Positions 11,996 through 21,418 of a stretch of DNA of 64,000 nt are shown here, piece after piece. The position numbers were made by a program, and so were the translations under genes. This stretch comes from Isoetes taiwanensis (taxonomy: Eukaryota > Streptophyta > Lycopodiopsida > Isoetales > Isoetaceae). The notes beneath the pieces were generated by a model. The model did no database searches and had not been told where the DNA came from. It was given only the letters and a program-made list of their open reading frames with translations. Location: positions 11,928,101 through 11,992,100 of the forward strand of contig JAJEKV010000015.1 in NCBI GenBank assembly GCA_021234155.1. The letters are read 5' to 3'. Each line of letters starts with the position of its first letter. Positions within the stretch are counted from its first letter, which is position 1.

Positions 11996-12442
11996 ATACA
12001 GTTTGAGGCCACTGCACAGTTCACTCCACATTAAACATACTACTAAAAGATGATTAAAAGTTTTACTTACTTGACCATCTCGGAAGGCAAGCTAGAAGTA
12101 ATTGTCGTCTCGCTTTTACGTACCATTATAGGCTTCTTATCTAATCGTGAATCGAGGCAAAGACACTACGTGACACAAGCTTCTCGAAGCTCTTGGAGCT
12201 TGTTCTTTTACTTCTTGAAGTCCTCTCCATGCACTTGTTTAAATTCCACGTACTCTCGGTGCATAAAGCGGATCTTATCTATCAGGCTCATTTTTAATTT
12301 GAAATCATTGTCGAGATTGTGACTCACGGCAATGACCTTTGCTTCGTTGTCTGTCACCACCACGTAGATATGTGCTTCCACGCTCTTCCAGACTTCATTA
12401 CGGCTTTCTTCTTTTGAAAATTCTTTTCTTGCTTTATAACTA

Positions 12443-15400
12443 CTATATGTGTGCCTCCAAGAACATAATAGGTGTAATCTTCGAAATGGTATCGGCCAAC
12501 ATCTGCTGCGAAACTTCCACTTTTGACACGGGGTTGTGCCAAGTGTCTGGAGTTAAGCACTGATAGCCGTAATTGATCATAAACGGCGACATTTGGGATG
12601 ATTCCTGCTTGGTGCTATTGTATGCAAACTCCACCAAGTGAATAAATTCTTCCCACATACCTTGCTTATTCCGCATATAGTTTCAGAGCATGTCTTCTAA
12701 AATCCCGTTGGTCCGCTCCGTTTGGCCATCTGTCTGAGGATGATATGCCGTGCTCATGGATAGCTTGGTCTGAATCGTCGCAAAGAGGTCTTGCCAAAAT
12801 GCACTCATGAACTTCGGGTCCCTGTCGGATATAATCTCCCTTGGCATGCCATGAAGCCTGAAGATCTCTTTGGTGAAGAGCTTTGTTTGATCCATAGTCG
12901 ATCTGTGGTCCCGCAAGGCACAAAATGTGCCATCTTTGACAACTTGTCGACCACTACCATCAAGGCATCCTTCCCTCTTACCGCTCTTGGGAGCCCCGTT
13001 ATAAAATCCATGCCGATTACCTCCCACTTAGCGCTTATAATCGCTAATGGCTCTAATGCCCCCTGAATTAAGTCGCTCCGCTTCTTCGCCACGGGCATAG
13101 CCGACATTCCCTCGATGTAGCGAAGCTACTTGCTTCTTCATTCCTGGCCAATAATAGCCTGCAAGACTTTGAAATATGTTTTCATGAATCTCGCATGGCC
13201 GCCTATTGGGTCAAGCAGCGGGTCATGGAGGATCAATTTCCTTACCCCCGATGATTCTCGCACGCACAACTTGTTCTTATGATATAACAGGTTGCCCTCC
13301 TTCTTATAATGCTTGAAGGCCTCCCGCTCTTTATCTGTTCTAGCCTCCCTAGAGAGGCTTGCCCATACTTCCCTGAAATCCACATCCGTTGGCAAGGTCT
13401 CTTCAATCTTCTTACCAAAGTCACTGGAGAGCGTCGAAATTGCATTGCAATGCACTCTAGTTGTCAGGGGGTGCCTTGAAAGCGCATCCGCTACCACATT
13501 GAGTTTCCCCGGCTTGTAGACTATCTCAAAGTCATATTCCTCGAGGAACTCCATCCACCTTCGCTGCCTCAGGTTGAGGTGAGGTTGCGTGAATACATAC
13601 TGGAGGCTCTGATGGTCTGTGTCCAATTGGAACTTCCTTCCCAAGAGATAGTGCCTCCATATTCTTAACGCCCTGACAACCGCAAGCAATTCCTGATCAT
13701 GCGTTGGGTAGCGCGTCTCGGCGTCGTTCATCTTCCTGGAATCATATGCTATCAACGCTCTTCTTGCATAAGCACTGCACCTGTAGCTATCTTACTCGCA
13801 TCTGTTGCTACAAGCTTGTCTTTCTCCGGTCCGCAGGTCAAAACAGGGTCACCGCCGTGGCTTCTTTCAACAATTCAAACCCCTTTTGGGCTTTCTTGTG
13901 CCAATGCTCTGCCCAATCTTTCACCTTTTCTGCCCTCGTCAGGTCTGTTAACGGGGCCGCTATCTTAGCAAAGTTCTTTACGAACTTCCTATAGTACCCT
14001 GCTAGCCCGAGAAAGCTCCTGACCTCATGCACATTCTTCGGCGCCGGCCACTGAATTACTGCTTCAATCTTGGCGGGATCCGTCGAGATGCCTTCTGCTG
14101 AGATCACATGACCAAGGTATTCCACCTTCTCCGTTGCGAAGTGGCACTTCGACAACTTGGCGTACAACTGGTGCCTCCTCAACTTTTCTAGCACTCTTCT
14201 CAAGTGTTGTACATGCTCTTCAAGGGATCTGCTATACACCAAAATGTCATCAAAGAAAACAATCACAAAGGTGTCTAGGAACTCCCTGAAGATATCGTTC
14301 ATGAGCCTCATGAACGTCGCGGGGGCATTTGATAAGCCGAAAGGCATTACCGTGAACTCATAATGCCCATACCGCCCCTGGCGTTTTATGGATATCTTCT
14401 TCCTTTATCCAGATCTGATGATATCCTGACCTTAAGTCGATTTTGGAGAAGATCCTTGCTCCTTGTAGCTGATCCATCAAGTCATCTGATCTTGGGAGCG
14501 CATACTTGTTCTTAATGGTGTGCTTATTCAACTGCCTATAGTCTATGCACATCCTTAAACTACCATCCTTCTTCTTAACGAAGAGAATGGGCGCTCCAAA
14601 TGGCGAGACACTAGGTCTAATGAAGCCTAGGTCGAGCAGCTCCTGCAACTGCTTCTTTAGCTCCAACAACTCCTGCGTTGTCATTCTATATGGAGCCTTG
14701 CTTGTCGGCTTTGTTCCTGGTTCGAGTGCTATCTCGCACTCGACTCCCCTGTAAGGAGGGAGGTGCTCGATCTCATCAGGAAAGAGATCGTGGAATTCCG
14801 TGATCAAGCTAGCTATTTGCCTTGGCAACTTGCTGAGCACCTTGTCTTCTTTACTTTCTTGGGAGTCGGGCTCTTCAATCTCAAGTTTGAAGATGTATGC
14901 CACCTGGTCACTCTTGATGTACTTGAACAGCCCTTTAGAAGACATACACTGCATGATGGGGACAACTTCTTTACCTGTGATCTCAATGATCTTGCCGTCG
15001 GGCGTTGGGAAGGTCACCTTCCGCTTTCCACAATCAATAATGGCCCCTGCTGGTCCAAGGTACTCCATACCTATGATCAAGTCGTATTTGCCAATGCCCA
15101 TTACCTCTGCCCCCATCTGGATATTAATCCCTGGCAAGTCGATGTCGAAGTTAATTCTCTTACCTGCCGTCTGCCTTATTGCTCCACTTGCTAAGACAAC
15201 GGGCCTTGGCTTTGACTTTAGTGGTTTCAACTTCAACATCTGAACCATTCTGGGGGATGCAAAATTATGGCTACTTCCCGAGTCTATCAGCACTATGAAT
15301 GACTTCGCCTTGGCCTTCCCTACTGTGGAAATTACCTTATACTGGCTCTCTGCTTGCTCTGTATCTATTGCGGCAAAGATATGACACTCACCCTGAATGT

Positions 15401-15470
15401 AGTCGCGGCCTTCCTCGCCGCTGCCGCCGACAGAGTGTCCCAATCCCCAACTCGCTGAAGGCCGACTCAT
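12443..15470 (-). pseudogene. pol: gypsy pol: protease, reverse transcriptase, RNase H, integrase
   Basis: Protease: [11 protein letters not shown] at the start of the 15470-14358 frame. Reverse transcriptase: [37 protein letters not shown] and [13 protein letters not shown], then [12 protein letters not shown] and the active-site variant [11 protein letters not shown]. RNase H: VATDASKIATGAV, TDHQSLQYVFTQ and VVADALSRHP. Integrase: a zinc-binding region around HDPLLDPIGGHARF, catalytic GMDFITGLP and [13 protein letters not shown], and the glutamate in [10 protein letters not shown]. Frame breaks lie near 14360 (between the two halves of RT), 13840-13756 (start of RNase H), 13138-13107 and 12805-12683 (integrase). 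No chromodomain is seen before the sequence ends. It is not functional as read. Confidence 0.9.
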
Positions 15471-15529
15471 GACGATAAGGGGCGCATTTGTCCTATGGCC
15501 TGGGCTGGAAGCACCTCAAGCAAAGCCGC

Positions 15530-16691
15530 TTATGCACTCCCCGCTTTTTTCTTGGGCATGGCCTCGCAAAAGGACCGTCTTGCTTTGGAGTAGTTTGACC
15601 CTTCCTCGCTTGTCTTTGAAGGACACCTGCTTCTTCTCCCCGCCGCTTCCCCGATTGCCGCTATAAGGGGCTCTAGCTGGTCCGGCTGGTTGGCTCCCCT
15701 GCTAAAAAACTCTACGGCCGCCTTGCCTTTGTCCCGTATCATCCGCCTCCTCGCCCACTATTCCGAGGTCCCGCTCCTTGCAAGCTTATTGCCTTGGACT
15801 CCGCCTCGAGCATCGTTCTAGGGTTTATTGCCCTTACAAGCTTGCGGATCTCCTCATTCAGGCCTTCAATGTAGCTTTCTACTGCATGCTTCTCACCTAA
15901 CTTTGGCACATACAACCTCAGCCTCATGAATTCCTCTGTATACTTCTGGACTGACTTGTTGCCTTGCTGCAACCTGTAGAACTGCTGCATCATGCTGGAC
16001 TTGTGTTCCCTTGGGACGTAATGGCGCTTGATAGCTTTAGCAAACTTTCTGAACTTACAAGCATCCCTGCTTAAGCCATGTGCCTTTGCATAACCCTTCC
16101 ACCAAATCCGTGCGGCTCCTTTCAAGTTGGCTGTTGCCACTCTGCCTTTGTCTTTTTCCTTCATGCCATAAGCATTGCCGTACTCACTCATTTCGTCCAA
16201 CCATGCCTCTGCTTCTAATCCTGACCTGTTCTCCCCCGAGAACTATTCCAGTTTTCGGGCCTTCCATACATTGCCCAGTGTGGAATCTACCTTCTTCTGG
16301 TAGTCAGAGGCTCTGGTGTCTCTTTGTCGTCCCTCTATGGCGTCCCTCTGCCTTGCATCGGCCGGTTTCTCGCCTTTGCATCCGTTTCGTCCCCGGGCAC
16401 GCTCTTCCTCTTCCTCGAAATCGAGTCTGAAGTTCGAACTTGAGTCGGAGGATTCCGAGCTGGGGGACCTCCTTCTCTTGCTTCTCTTCTTGTCTCTTCC
16501 TCGCTTTTCCGAACCGATGCTTGAGGCAACCGAGCGTTGCCCACCGACCCGCTCCTACTTGGCGACAAAGAAAGCCTTTATCCGTTCGTGTCCGTCCTCA
16601 TCTGAGATATTTCCTCTTCTGGGGTGATGGCTCCAAATTCCTCGAACAGGTTCCTTGCCGGGCGTGGCCTGGGGGGACTCTGTTCTTCCAT
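15530..16691 (-). pseudogene. gag: gypsy gag (capsid region and remnant zinc knuckle)
   Basis: A start ATG at 16691 opens MEEQSPPRPRPARNLFEEFG. The capsid core is clear at 16200-15739: LKGAARIWWKGYAKAHG, HYVPREHKSSMMQQFYRLQQ, YTEEFMRLRLYVPKLGE and SYIEGLNEEIRKLV, the retrotrans_gag pattern of plant gypsy elements. Downstream a CCHC-like remnant is split between frames (CLRCFQP, then GHRTNAP) near 15480-15540. A TAA near 16585 and a TAG near 16240 (where homologues usually have Gln before FSGENRSG) interrupt the frame. Gag would form the virus-like particle that packages element RNA. Confidence 0.8.
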
Positions 16692-16918
16692 AAGTTCTCG
16701 GCGTTGTCGTTCCCCTAAGCTTAAGCCTCTAGCTGCATACACAAGTAGTTCATGGCTATATGGTTAGTTTTACTTGTTCTCTTGCATTATTTATGTTTGT
16801 TGGTATAGTTGGGGACACAAAATACATCAACAAAACATTTATAGTGCACAAGAAATTATATTCATATTTTATAATATGCTACTACAAAAATTAAAACTTT
16901 CGGGATCAAGACTGCTAA
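16692..16918. other. spacer between the second pre-gag gene and gag
   Basis: About 227 bp, AT-rich, with no open frame of interest. It separates the stop of the second pre-gag gene from the gag ATG. No separate TATA box for gag is obvious. Confidence 0.5.
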
Positions 16919-18956
16919 TTATTCTTGATGCCGCCGGTAGGATGGATTATCCTCTAGGAACTTTTTCACTTGGGCTGTTCCCACTGAATGACCCAAGTTC
17001 CTAAGGATGTTGGCTGAAGATCCGCCCTGCAAAGCTCTCGCCAAGTCTTCCACTCTGCGGTCGGAGGTATAAGCTGCGGTCACCGCCAGTCTTCCCTGCC
17101 GCCTGTAAGGTATGGCGAAGTCGAAAACATCGAGTGCTACCGCTCTCTTTACCAGGATGGCATATTCGGTGTTGAGGGGCAACCGCGCATGCCTGCCAAA
17201 TCCTGAGAGTGCGATTAGCATCGATACTCCTTCCTCGCCTCTGGGGGTGAATTTGCGGTGAATTACCGCTATTCTTCCATCCATCAGCAGGGGAAGGTAA
17301 TAGCGCAACGACCTGTCGTTGCGAGACGGATCCTCGGCCACTCGGTATCCAGCTCTGTGTCTGCTTGCAAAGTCATCAACCTCCACTGTGGTGAGCTCCC
17401 TGTAGTCTCTGACTGTTGCTGAAGCCCTCCTGAGGTCGAATTCGCCTCTTCTCTCTCGGGGAGGTGTTGTCGAAGAGCTTGCCGTCAAAATGTTCGAGGT
17501 CGCGTAGCGGATCCCCATCTGTTCCTGTAGGGCAAGGAACTCTTCCTCCGTCGGTAGTTGATTTGCTGCCTGGTCTGCCTCCATAATCTGCCTGATGCTG
17601 CTGTAGGCTTGGATGTCGGAGGTCGACTCTCCCGTGTAAGTGTCGGCTTCCCTTACTTGGAGTGGGAAGTCAGATGCTCCTCGGACGATGAAGTCGTCCA
17701 GGTCCGTTCTTCGGAGTTGGTGCAGCAACTCTTCAGGTCTGTACTCCCTTTCCCTGCACTCCTCGCCTTCGACAATAATGGGGGCTAGGCTTGTAATGCC
17801 TAGCCCAAGGGGTGGCGCGACTCTAAGAGTTTGCCGGCTTCTCTCGAAGTCCTGCCACTCTTGTTCTGCTTGTCGCCGCTCCTCTGCTGGGTCGAGCTCG
17901 ACGTAGTCTTCCTCTTCCTCTGATTCCTGTTCCTCTGAGTCCTCCTCTTCTTTTCCTTCTTGCTCCTGTTCATATTGCGTAAGGAGCCGTTGCTCTGCTG
18001 TTATGGCTAATGGGTCCACGTCCATGGGGGGAATGGAGGTTTCCCCCACGGTGTTCTCGGCACGGTGGGTGAGAAAGATTGCCAAGGCAGTGTTAAAAGA
18101 GAAATATTTGGTCCTATTGACAGTTAGGACCATAGGCTCGGGCGTGCGCTGCGCTTTGGAACATCGCCTAAGGCTGCTTGCAGGGATTGCCTAGGAATAA
18201 AGTACCCTACGCAAGGGGGGAGCTGCACTAGTGCTGGTTCTACCCTAGCTTGGAACTCAGACAAGACTCTACTGTAAGCTGGGATTGCGTGCAAGGTCGC
18301 TTGGACATCCATTAGGGTTTTTTTGAGATTAAAAAAGGGCCTTCAAAACATGCCAACTAAGCCAAATGAAGATAAATGAACTACCAATCAGAAATCAGAG
18401 CCTGACGGGTCCAGTCAGCAAAACTGTTATAACTAACTCACTGGATCACATTTTCTAGCATAACTATTGATAGAAAAGTCCAAATGAACTCTCGTTTAGT
18501 GCAATGGATAGATCTCATTGAGATCTTTTCAATCTTAGGTGCTTTGCACATATTTTAACCACTTATGATTGTCAAAACTCCAAAAAATATGGTTTTTACC
18601 ATTTTTTACTATCCTCACCGGGCTAAAAGATATGCAAACCATCTAAGGTTGGAAAGATCTCAATGAGATCTATCTATTGCACCAAACAAGAGCTCATTTG
18701 GACTTTTCTATCAATACTTATGCTAGAAAATGTGATTCAGTGAGTTAGTTATAACTGTTTTGCTGACTGGATTACCAGTTCTGTTTTCTGATTGGTAGAT
18801 CATATAGCTTAGTCAGCAGTTCTTAGAAGGCCCTTTTATGATCTCAAAAAATCCCTAATGTACCTCTTTCCTGAAGATATGGAAAATTTGGTCGATGTCG
18901 GCCTCGGCAACATGAGCGCTGGCGCTGTACCATCTGCGAAAATCAGAGGTGGCCAT
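16919..18956 (-). pseudogene. second pre-gag gene of the retrotransposon, acidic protein of unknown function
   Basis: The start is ATG 18956 in a good plant context (AACCAATGGCC), about 115 nt below a TATA box. The first 32 codons (MATSDFRRWYSASAHVAEAD...FRKEV) run to 18861, are interrupted by a foldback element (18860-18310) and resume in the same frame at 18309 (DVQATLHAIPAYSRVL). A frame break near 18124-18170 shifts into the long open frame that ends at 16919. Without insert and break the protein would be about 490 residues. The middle is strongly acidic (EEEDSEEQESEEEEDYVEL); the C-terminal 170 residues are basic and probably folded (LRYYLPLLMDGRIAVIHRKF). I recognise no family. Around residue 80, YFIPRQSLQAALGDVPK weakly recalls the H2A segment IVPRHIQLAVRNDEE; this is a guess. 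Its promoter layout matches that of the H3-like gene. Confidence 0.6.
18310..18860. mobile_element. 551-bp foldback (MITE-like) element inside the second pre-gag gene
   Basis: The two halves are long inverted repeats around a centre near 18580. Ends are CATTAGGGTTTTTTTGAGAT and the reverse complement of ATCTCAAAAAATCCCTAATG. Matching inner blocks include AGATCTCATTGAGATC and TTTTGCTGACTGGA versus TCCAGTCAGCAAAA. It lies exactly between codons GTA and GAT of the host frame, with no clear target duplication. No coding capacity. Confidence 0.8.
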
Positions 18957-19070
18957 TGGTTAAATGCAGAAGAGGGTATCAAACGGTTGCAAGAGCGCCT
19001 CAGGGAGTTGGGAAATCGGCTGAGCAGGCAGGAGCAGACTTGTAGGGTGCTATTTGAGGAATGAGGGACC

Positions 19071-19080
19071 TATTTATAGA
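19071..19080 (-). promoter_or_regulatory. TATA box of the second pre-gag gene
   Basis: On the minus strand the sequence is TCTATAAATAGG, a near-consensus plant TATA box, about 115 nt before the ATG at 18956. Two dyad elements lie about 190 and 390 bp further upstream. Confidence 0.6.
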
Positions 19081-19268
19081 AAAAGGGGGAAACCCTAATT
19101 TTTGGATGACTTAGAAAATTCCTGAGGTTGGGTAATCCTAGCCTATACTGAGGTCAAAATGGGAATTTGAAGACTAGCTCAAGGGTTTGAACATGGTTGG
19201 ATTACAAAAAGATGCTATACAGCAGGTTGAAGATGGTTTGGACAAGTCCTGGTGAAGAAATGGTAGGA

Positions 19269-19335
19269 GGTCTCACAGCTTGCGCCTCGCTCAAAAACTA
19301 AAGTTTAGTTCTTCGACCAGGCGCGAGCTGTGAGA
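19269..19335. promoter_or_regulatory. dyad element, copy 1
   Basis: A 67-bp imperfect inverted repeat: GTCTCACAGCTTGCGCCT at one end and AGGCGCGAGCTGTGAGAC at the other, with an inner dyad AACTAAAGTTTAGTT. One of four near-identical copies, two upstream of each TATA box in the pre-gag region. Confidence 0.75.
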
Positions 19336-19469
19336 CATCAGTCTCATTTCGGTCAAAACGTGTCCACTTTGGATAAACTAAGGGTGTAAGGATGATGGGC
19401 TCATCAAAACAGATAGAATGGACCCCTTATTTGGTCAATTTGGAGTTGTTTTGGGCAAGTTTTGGGCAA

Positions 19470-19538
19470 GGTCTCACAGCTTGCGCCTCGCTCAAAAACT
19501 AAAGTTTAGTTTCTTGACCAGGCGCGAGCTGTGAGACA
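19470..19538. promoter_or_regulatory. dyad element, copy 2
   Basis: The same inverted-repeat element as at 19269, shifted by 201 bp, with one extra T in the inner loop. Upstream of the second pre-gag gene; it also lies 3' of the H3-like gene. Confidence 0.75.
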
Positions 19539-19680
19539 TCACGCCTTTCGGTCTGCAAATGTCCTATTTTGCTGGAATAAAAGCTAAAACTTACTAACTT
19601 GTCCTAATTAATCAAGTTCAGGCAATTAAGTACACAAAATTGCTCTATATTACAAAATTTTCAATTAGTTACAAAAAGTT

Positions 19681-20949
19681 CTAAGGGCGTTCTCCCTTTA
19701 TGCGGCTCGCAAGACTCATGTCTTGTCGCATGAGGGTTACTCGCTTGGCGTGAACAGTGCAAGCTGTTGAATCTTCGAAGTGTTGCACTATTTTTGCTTC
19801 AGCCGCTTCCTGCATTGCCAGCAGCGCCTCGTCCGTGACCCTGAAGTCCGTCCTGTAGGCCTGCATCACTTCTCGAACTAACCGAGCAAAGGGGGCTCGG
19901 GGAATTAGAAGATCATAGCTGCGCTGGAAGTGCCTAATCTCCCGCAGCGCTCTCCTCTCCACCTCCTTCCTGTCAATCTTCTTCTTGGGTGGTGGCTTGG
20001 GGGCCTTAGGCTTTGGTGGAGGCGATTTTAAGGTTTGCTGCTTCGTTGGTCGCCCTCCCTCGATGATCCTGACCCTGTTTTCTTCATAGTACTTGCTGTA
20101 CGCCTCCCACTTCTTCATATACGCCTCGTGCTCCCTCATCTTCCTTTCGTATATCTTGACCCGGTCTGTGACATAGGCTTCTCGGGCAGGTCGTGGCCGT
20201 TTCTTCCTGTCCCAAGTCGGGTACTTAGGGGTCTTCTGCACTTGATCCTGCTGGGGCTGCTCGGGCGCTGGCTGCTCAGGTACTACCTGCTCGTCACCTG
20301 GGGGTTTGGAAGAGCTTCCACCTGCCGCGTTGGGGTTGAAGTCCCCGTCAGAAGAGTCATCGGAGGGGTTCGGAGGTTCGTCGGCTTGCCGCTCTCTGAT
20401 GACGATCTTGGGGTTAGGCCTTTTCCTTGGTGGGACGTCCTTCAACTTCCTTGTGCCCTCCACAAATTTGCCCTTCGCCTTCTTCTTCTCCTCGGCCGCC
20501 TTCTGTTCCTCCTCTTCCCTCTTCCTCTTCTTCTGTTCCCTCTTCTTATCCCGGCGTTCATACTTCCTAACGAACCTCGCGAGATCTGCTTCCTCTGCTG
20601 GTTCAAGTCCTGTCGCCTGCTCCTCGTCCCCGAGGATCTCCGTGGCCGCATCAGAATGGTCTTCTGCCCTTTCCTGCTGCCTAATCTCCCGCTCTATTTC
20701 CTCGTATGCCTCCCTTGTTTCCTCGTCCATGGAGGTTGGTGATGTGGCCTCATCCTGCTCCACCTGCTGATTGAAGACATCAATCAGATCGGATGTGTCT
20801 TGCTCTTCTGAGATGTCCTCCTCGCTCGAAGGCGAACGGCCCCCTCTTGCAAGCCTCTCACGAAGCATCTTCCGAATGATGTCAGCATCTGTGGCGCTGG
20901 TGGTTTCGCCTGGGCGACGCTTCCTAGCGGTCTGTTTAGTTCGGGCTAT
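19681..20949 (-). CDS. histone H3-tail/H3-fold protein encoded by a Ty3/gypsy retrotransposon; start codon ATA
   Basis: A single open frame of 422 codons. Residues 2-10 are ARTKQTARK, identical to the canonical H3 tail, including the K4 and K9 positions. Then comes RRPGETTSATDADIIRK, and a linker of about 300 residues with acidic blocks, a lysine/arginine/glutamate block (about 120-160) and proline-rich stretches. Residues 334-422 are a full histone fold, from ALREIRHFQRS to LASRIKGERP. Aligned by hand without gaps to canonical plant H3 it matches about 50 of 89 positions. Phrases such as REIRHFQRS, LLIPRAPFARLVRE and RVTLMRQD recall plant CENH3, but loop 1 has canonical length. The expected ATG reads ATA at 20949-20947 in an otherwise ideal context (AACAACATAGCC), with an upstream in-frame TGA. 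The first ATG downstream (20868) would lose the tail. No introns. A TATA box lies about 100 nt upstream. Likely role: chromatin incorporation or targeting by the element (inference). Confidence 0.88.
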   Translation of the reverse strand: MARTKQTARKRRPGETTSATDADIIRKMLRERLARGGRSPSSEEDISEEQDTSDLIDVFNQQVEQDEATSPTSMDEETREAYEEIEREIRQQERAEDHSDAATEILGDEEQATGLEPAEEADLARFVRKYERRDKKREQKKRKREEEEQKAAEEKKKAKGKFVEGTRKLKDVPPRKRPNPKIVIRERQADEPPNPSDDSSDGDFNPNAAGGSSSKPPGDEQVVPEQPAPEQPQQDQVQKTPKYPTWDRKKRPRPAREAYVTDRVKIYERKMREHEAYMKKWEAYSKYYEENRVRIIEGGRPTKQQTLKSPPPKPKAPKPPPKKKIDRKEVERRALREIRHFQRSYDLLIPRAPFARLVREVMQAYRTDFRVTDEALLAMQEAAEAKIVQHFEDSTACTVHAKRVTLMRQDMSLASRIKGERP

Positions 20950-21049
20950 GTTGTTCGGTTCGTCAATCGGATATCAGCGCCCAAAGATCGCCTAAGTGCA
21001 GGAGAGCGGATTTCTAGGGCTGGGACGTGGAAATGAGGGGGGTCTACAT

Positions 21050-21060
21050 CTATTTATAGC
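21050..21060 (-). promoter_or_regulatory. TATA box of the H3-like gene
   Basis: On the minus strand GCTATAAATAGATG lies about 100 nt before the H3 start position at 20949. It is the same core and nearly the same spacing as the TATA box of the second pre-gag gene. Confidence 0.6.
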
Positions 21061-21160
21061 TTTGGGAAATTTTAGTTCAAAATTCAAGTTGCTCTATTTA
21101 ACATGCTAAAGCACCCATCTAATTAAAATTTACAGTTATTTCAGACTTTTCCTACCTATT

Positions 21161-21228
21161 GGTCTCACAGCTTGCGCCTCGCTCGAAAACTAAAGTTTAG
21201 TTTTTAGACCAGGCGCGAGCTGTGAGAT
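21161..21228. promoter_or_regulatory. dyad element, copy 3
   Basis: Same inverted-repeat element as at 19269, about 100 bp upstream of the H3-like gene's TATA box. The right arm ends in GTGAGATC rather than GTGAGAC. Confidence 0.75.
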
Positions 21229-21350
21229 CTCATAATTTCTAGGTTATTTAGGTAATTAAAACATGCTATTCTAATTAATTCCTACCTTAGAACTAGCCTT
21301 ACCACATTACTTTTCCCAAATTCATCATGTTTTGGTGATCCTGGCTCGAT

Positions 21351-21418
21351 GTCTCACAGCTTGCGCCTCGCTCAAAAACTAAAATTTAGTTCTTCGACTA
21401 GGCGCGAGCTGTGAGACC
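21351..21418. promoter_or_regulatory. dyad element, copy 4
   Basis: Same inverted-repeat element, 190 bp upstream of copy 3, with small changes in the inner dyad (AACTAAAATTTAGTT). Confidence 0.75.

Larger units (their letters stand above)
10151..12530 (-). pseudogene. multi-exon beta-class amino-DNA methyltransferase (N6-A or N4-C), decayed
   Basis: Exons read on the minus strand: about 12530-12071 (degenerate), 11819-11584, 11520-11382, 11283-about 10887 and about 10619-10151. Several junctions fit GT-AG in phase, with introns 11521-11583 (63 nt) and 11284-11381 (98 nt). The fourth exon carries ADIPYG, a DPPY-type motif IV. The last carries RPGDWILDAFSGT followed by TIAICALKQGRNVVSVDIDP, which is motif I (FxGxG) and the next strand. 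Motif IV before motif I is the beta class of amino methyltransferases. The N-terminal part (YYVLGGTHIVVI, TDNEAKVIAVSHN) is reminiscent of ParB-like domains fused to some such enzymes. Defects: TGA (10309-10311) replaces the second glycine of motif I, and there are stops in the first exon. The CACTA end cuts the C-terminus; the gypsy element abuts the N-terminus. Confidence 0.65.

Noticed and set aside
18858-19064. Plus-strand 68-codon frame starting MYLFPEDMENLVDV
   Set aside because: Antisense of the first exon part and leader of the second pre-gag gene, which has better start context and a TATA box.
20035-20770. Plus-strand frames of 235 and 154 codons opposite the H3-like gene
   Set aside because: Antisense shadows of the charged linker; no motif and no promoter.
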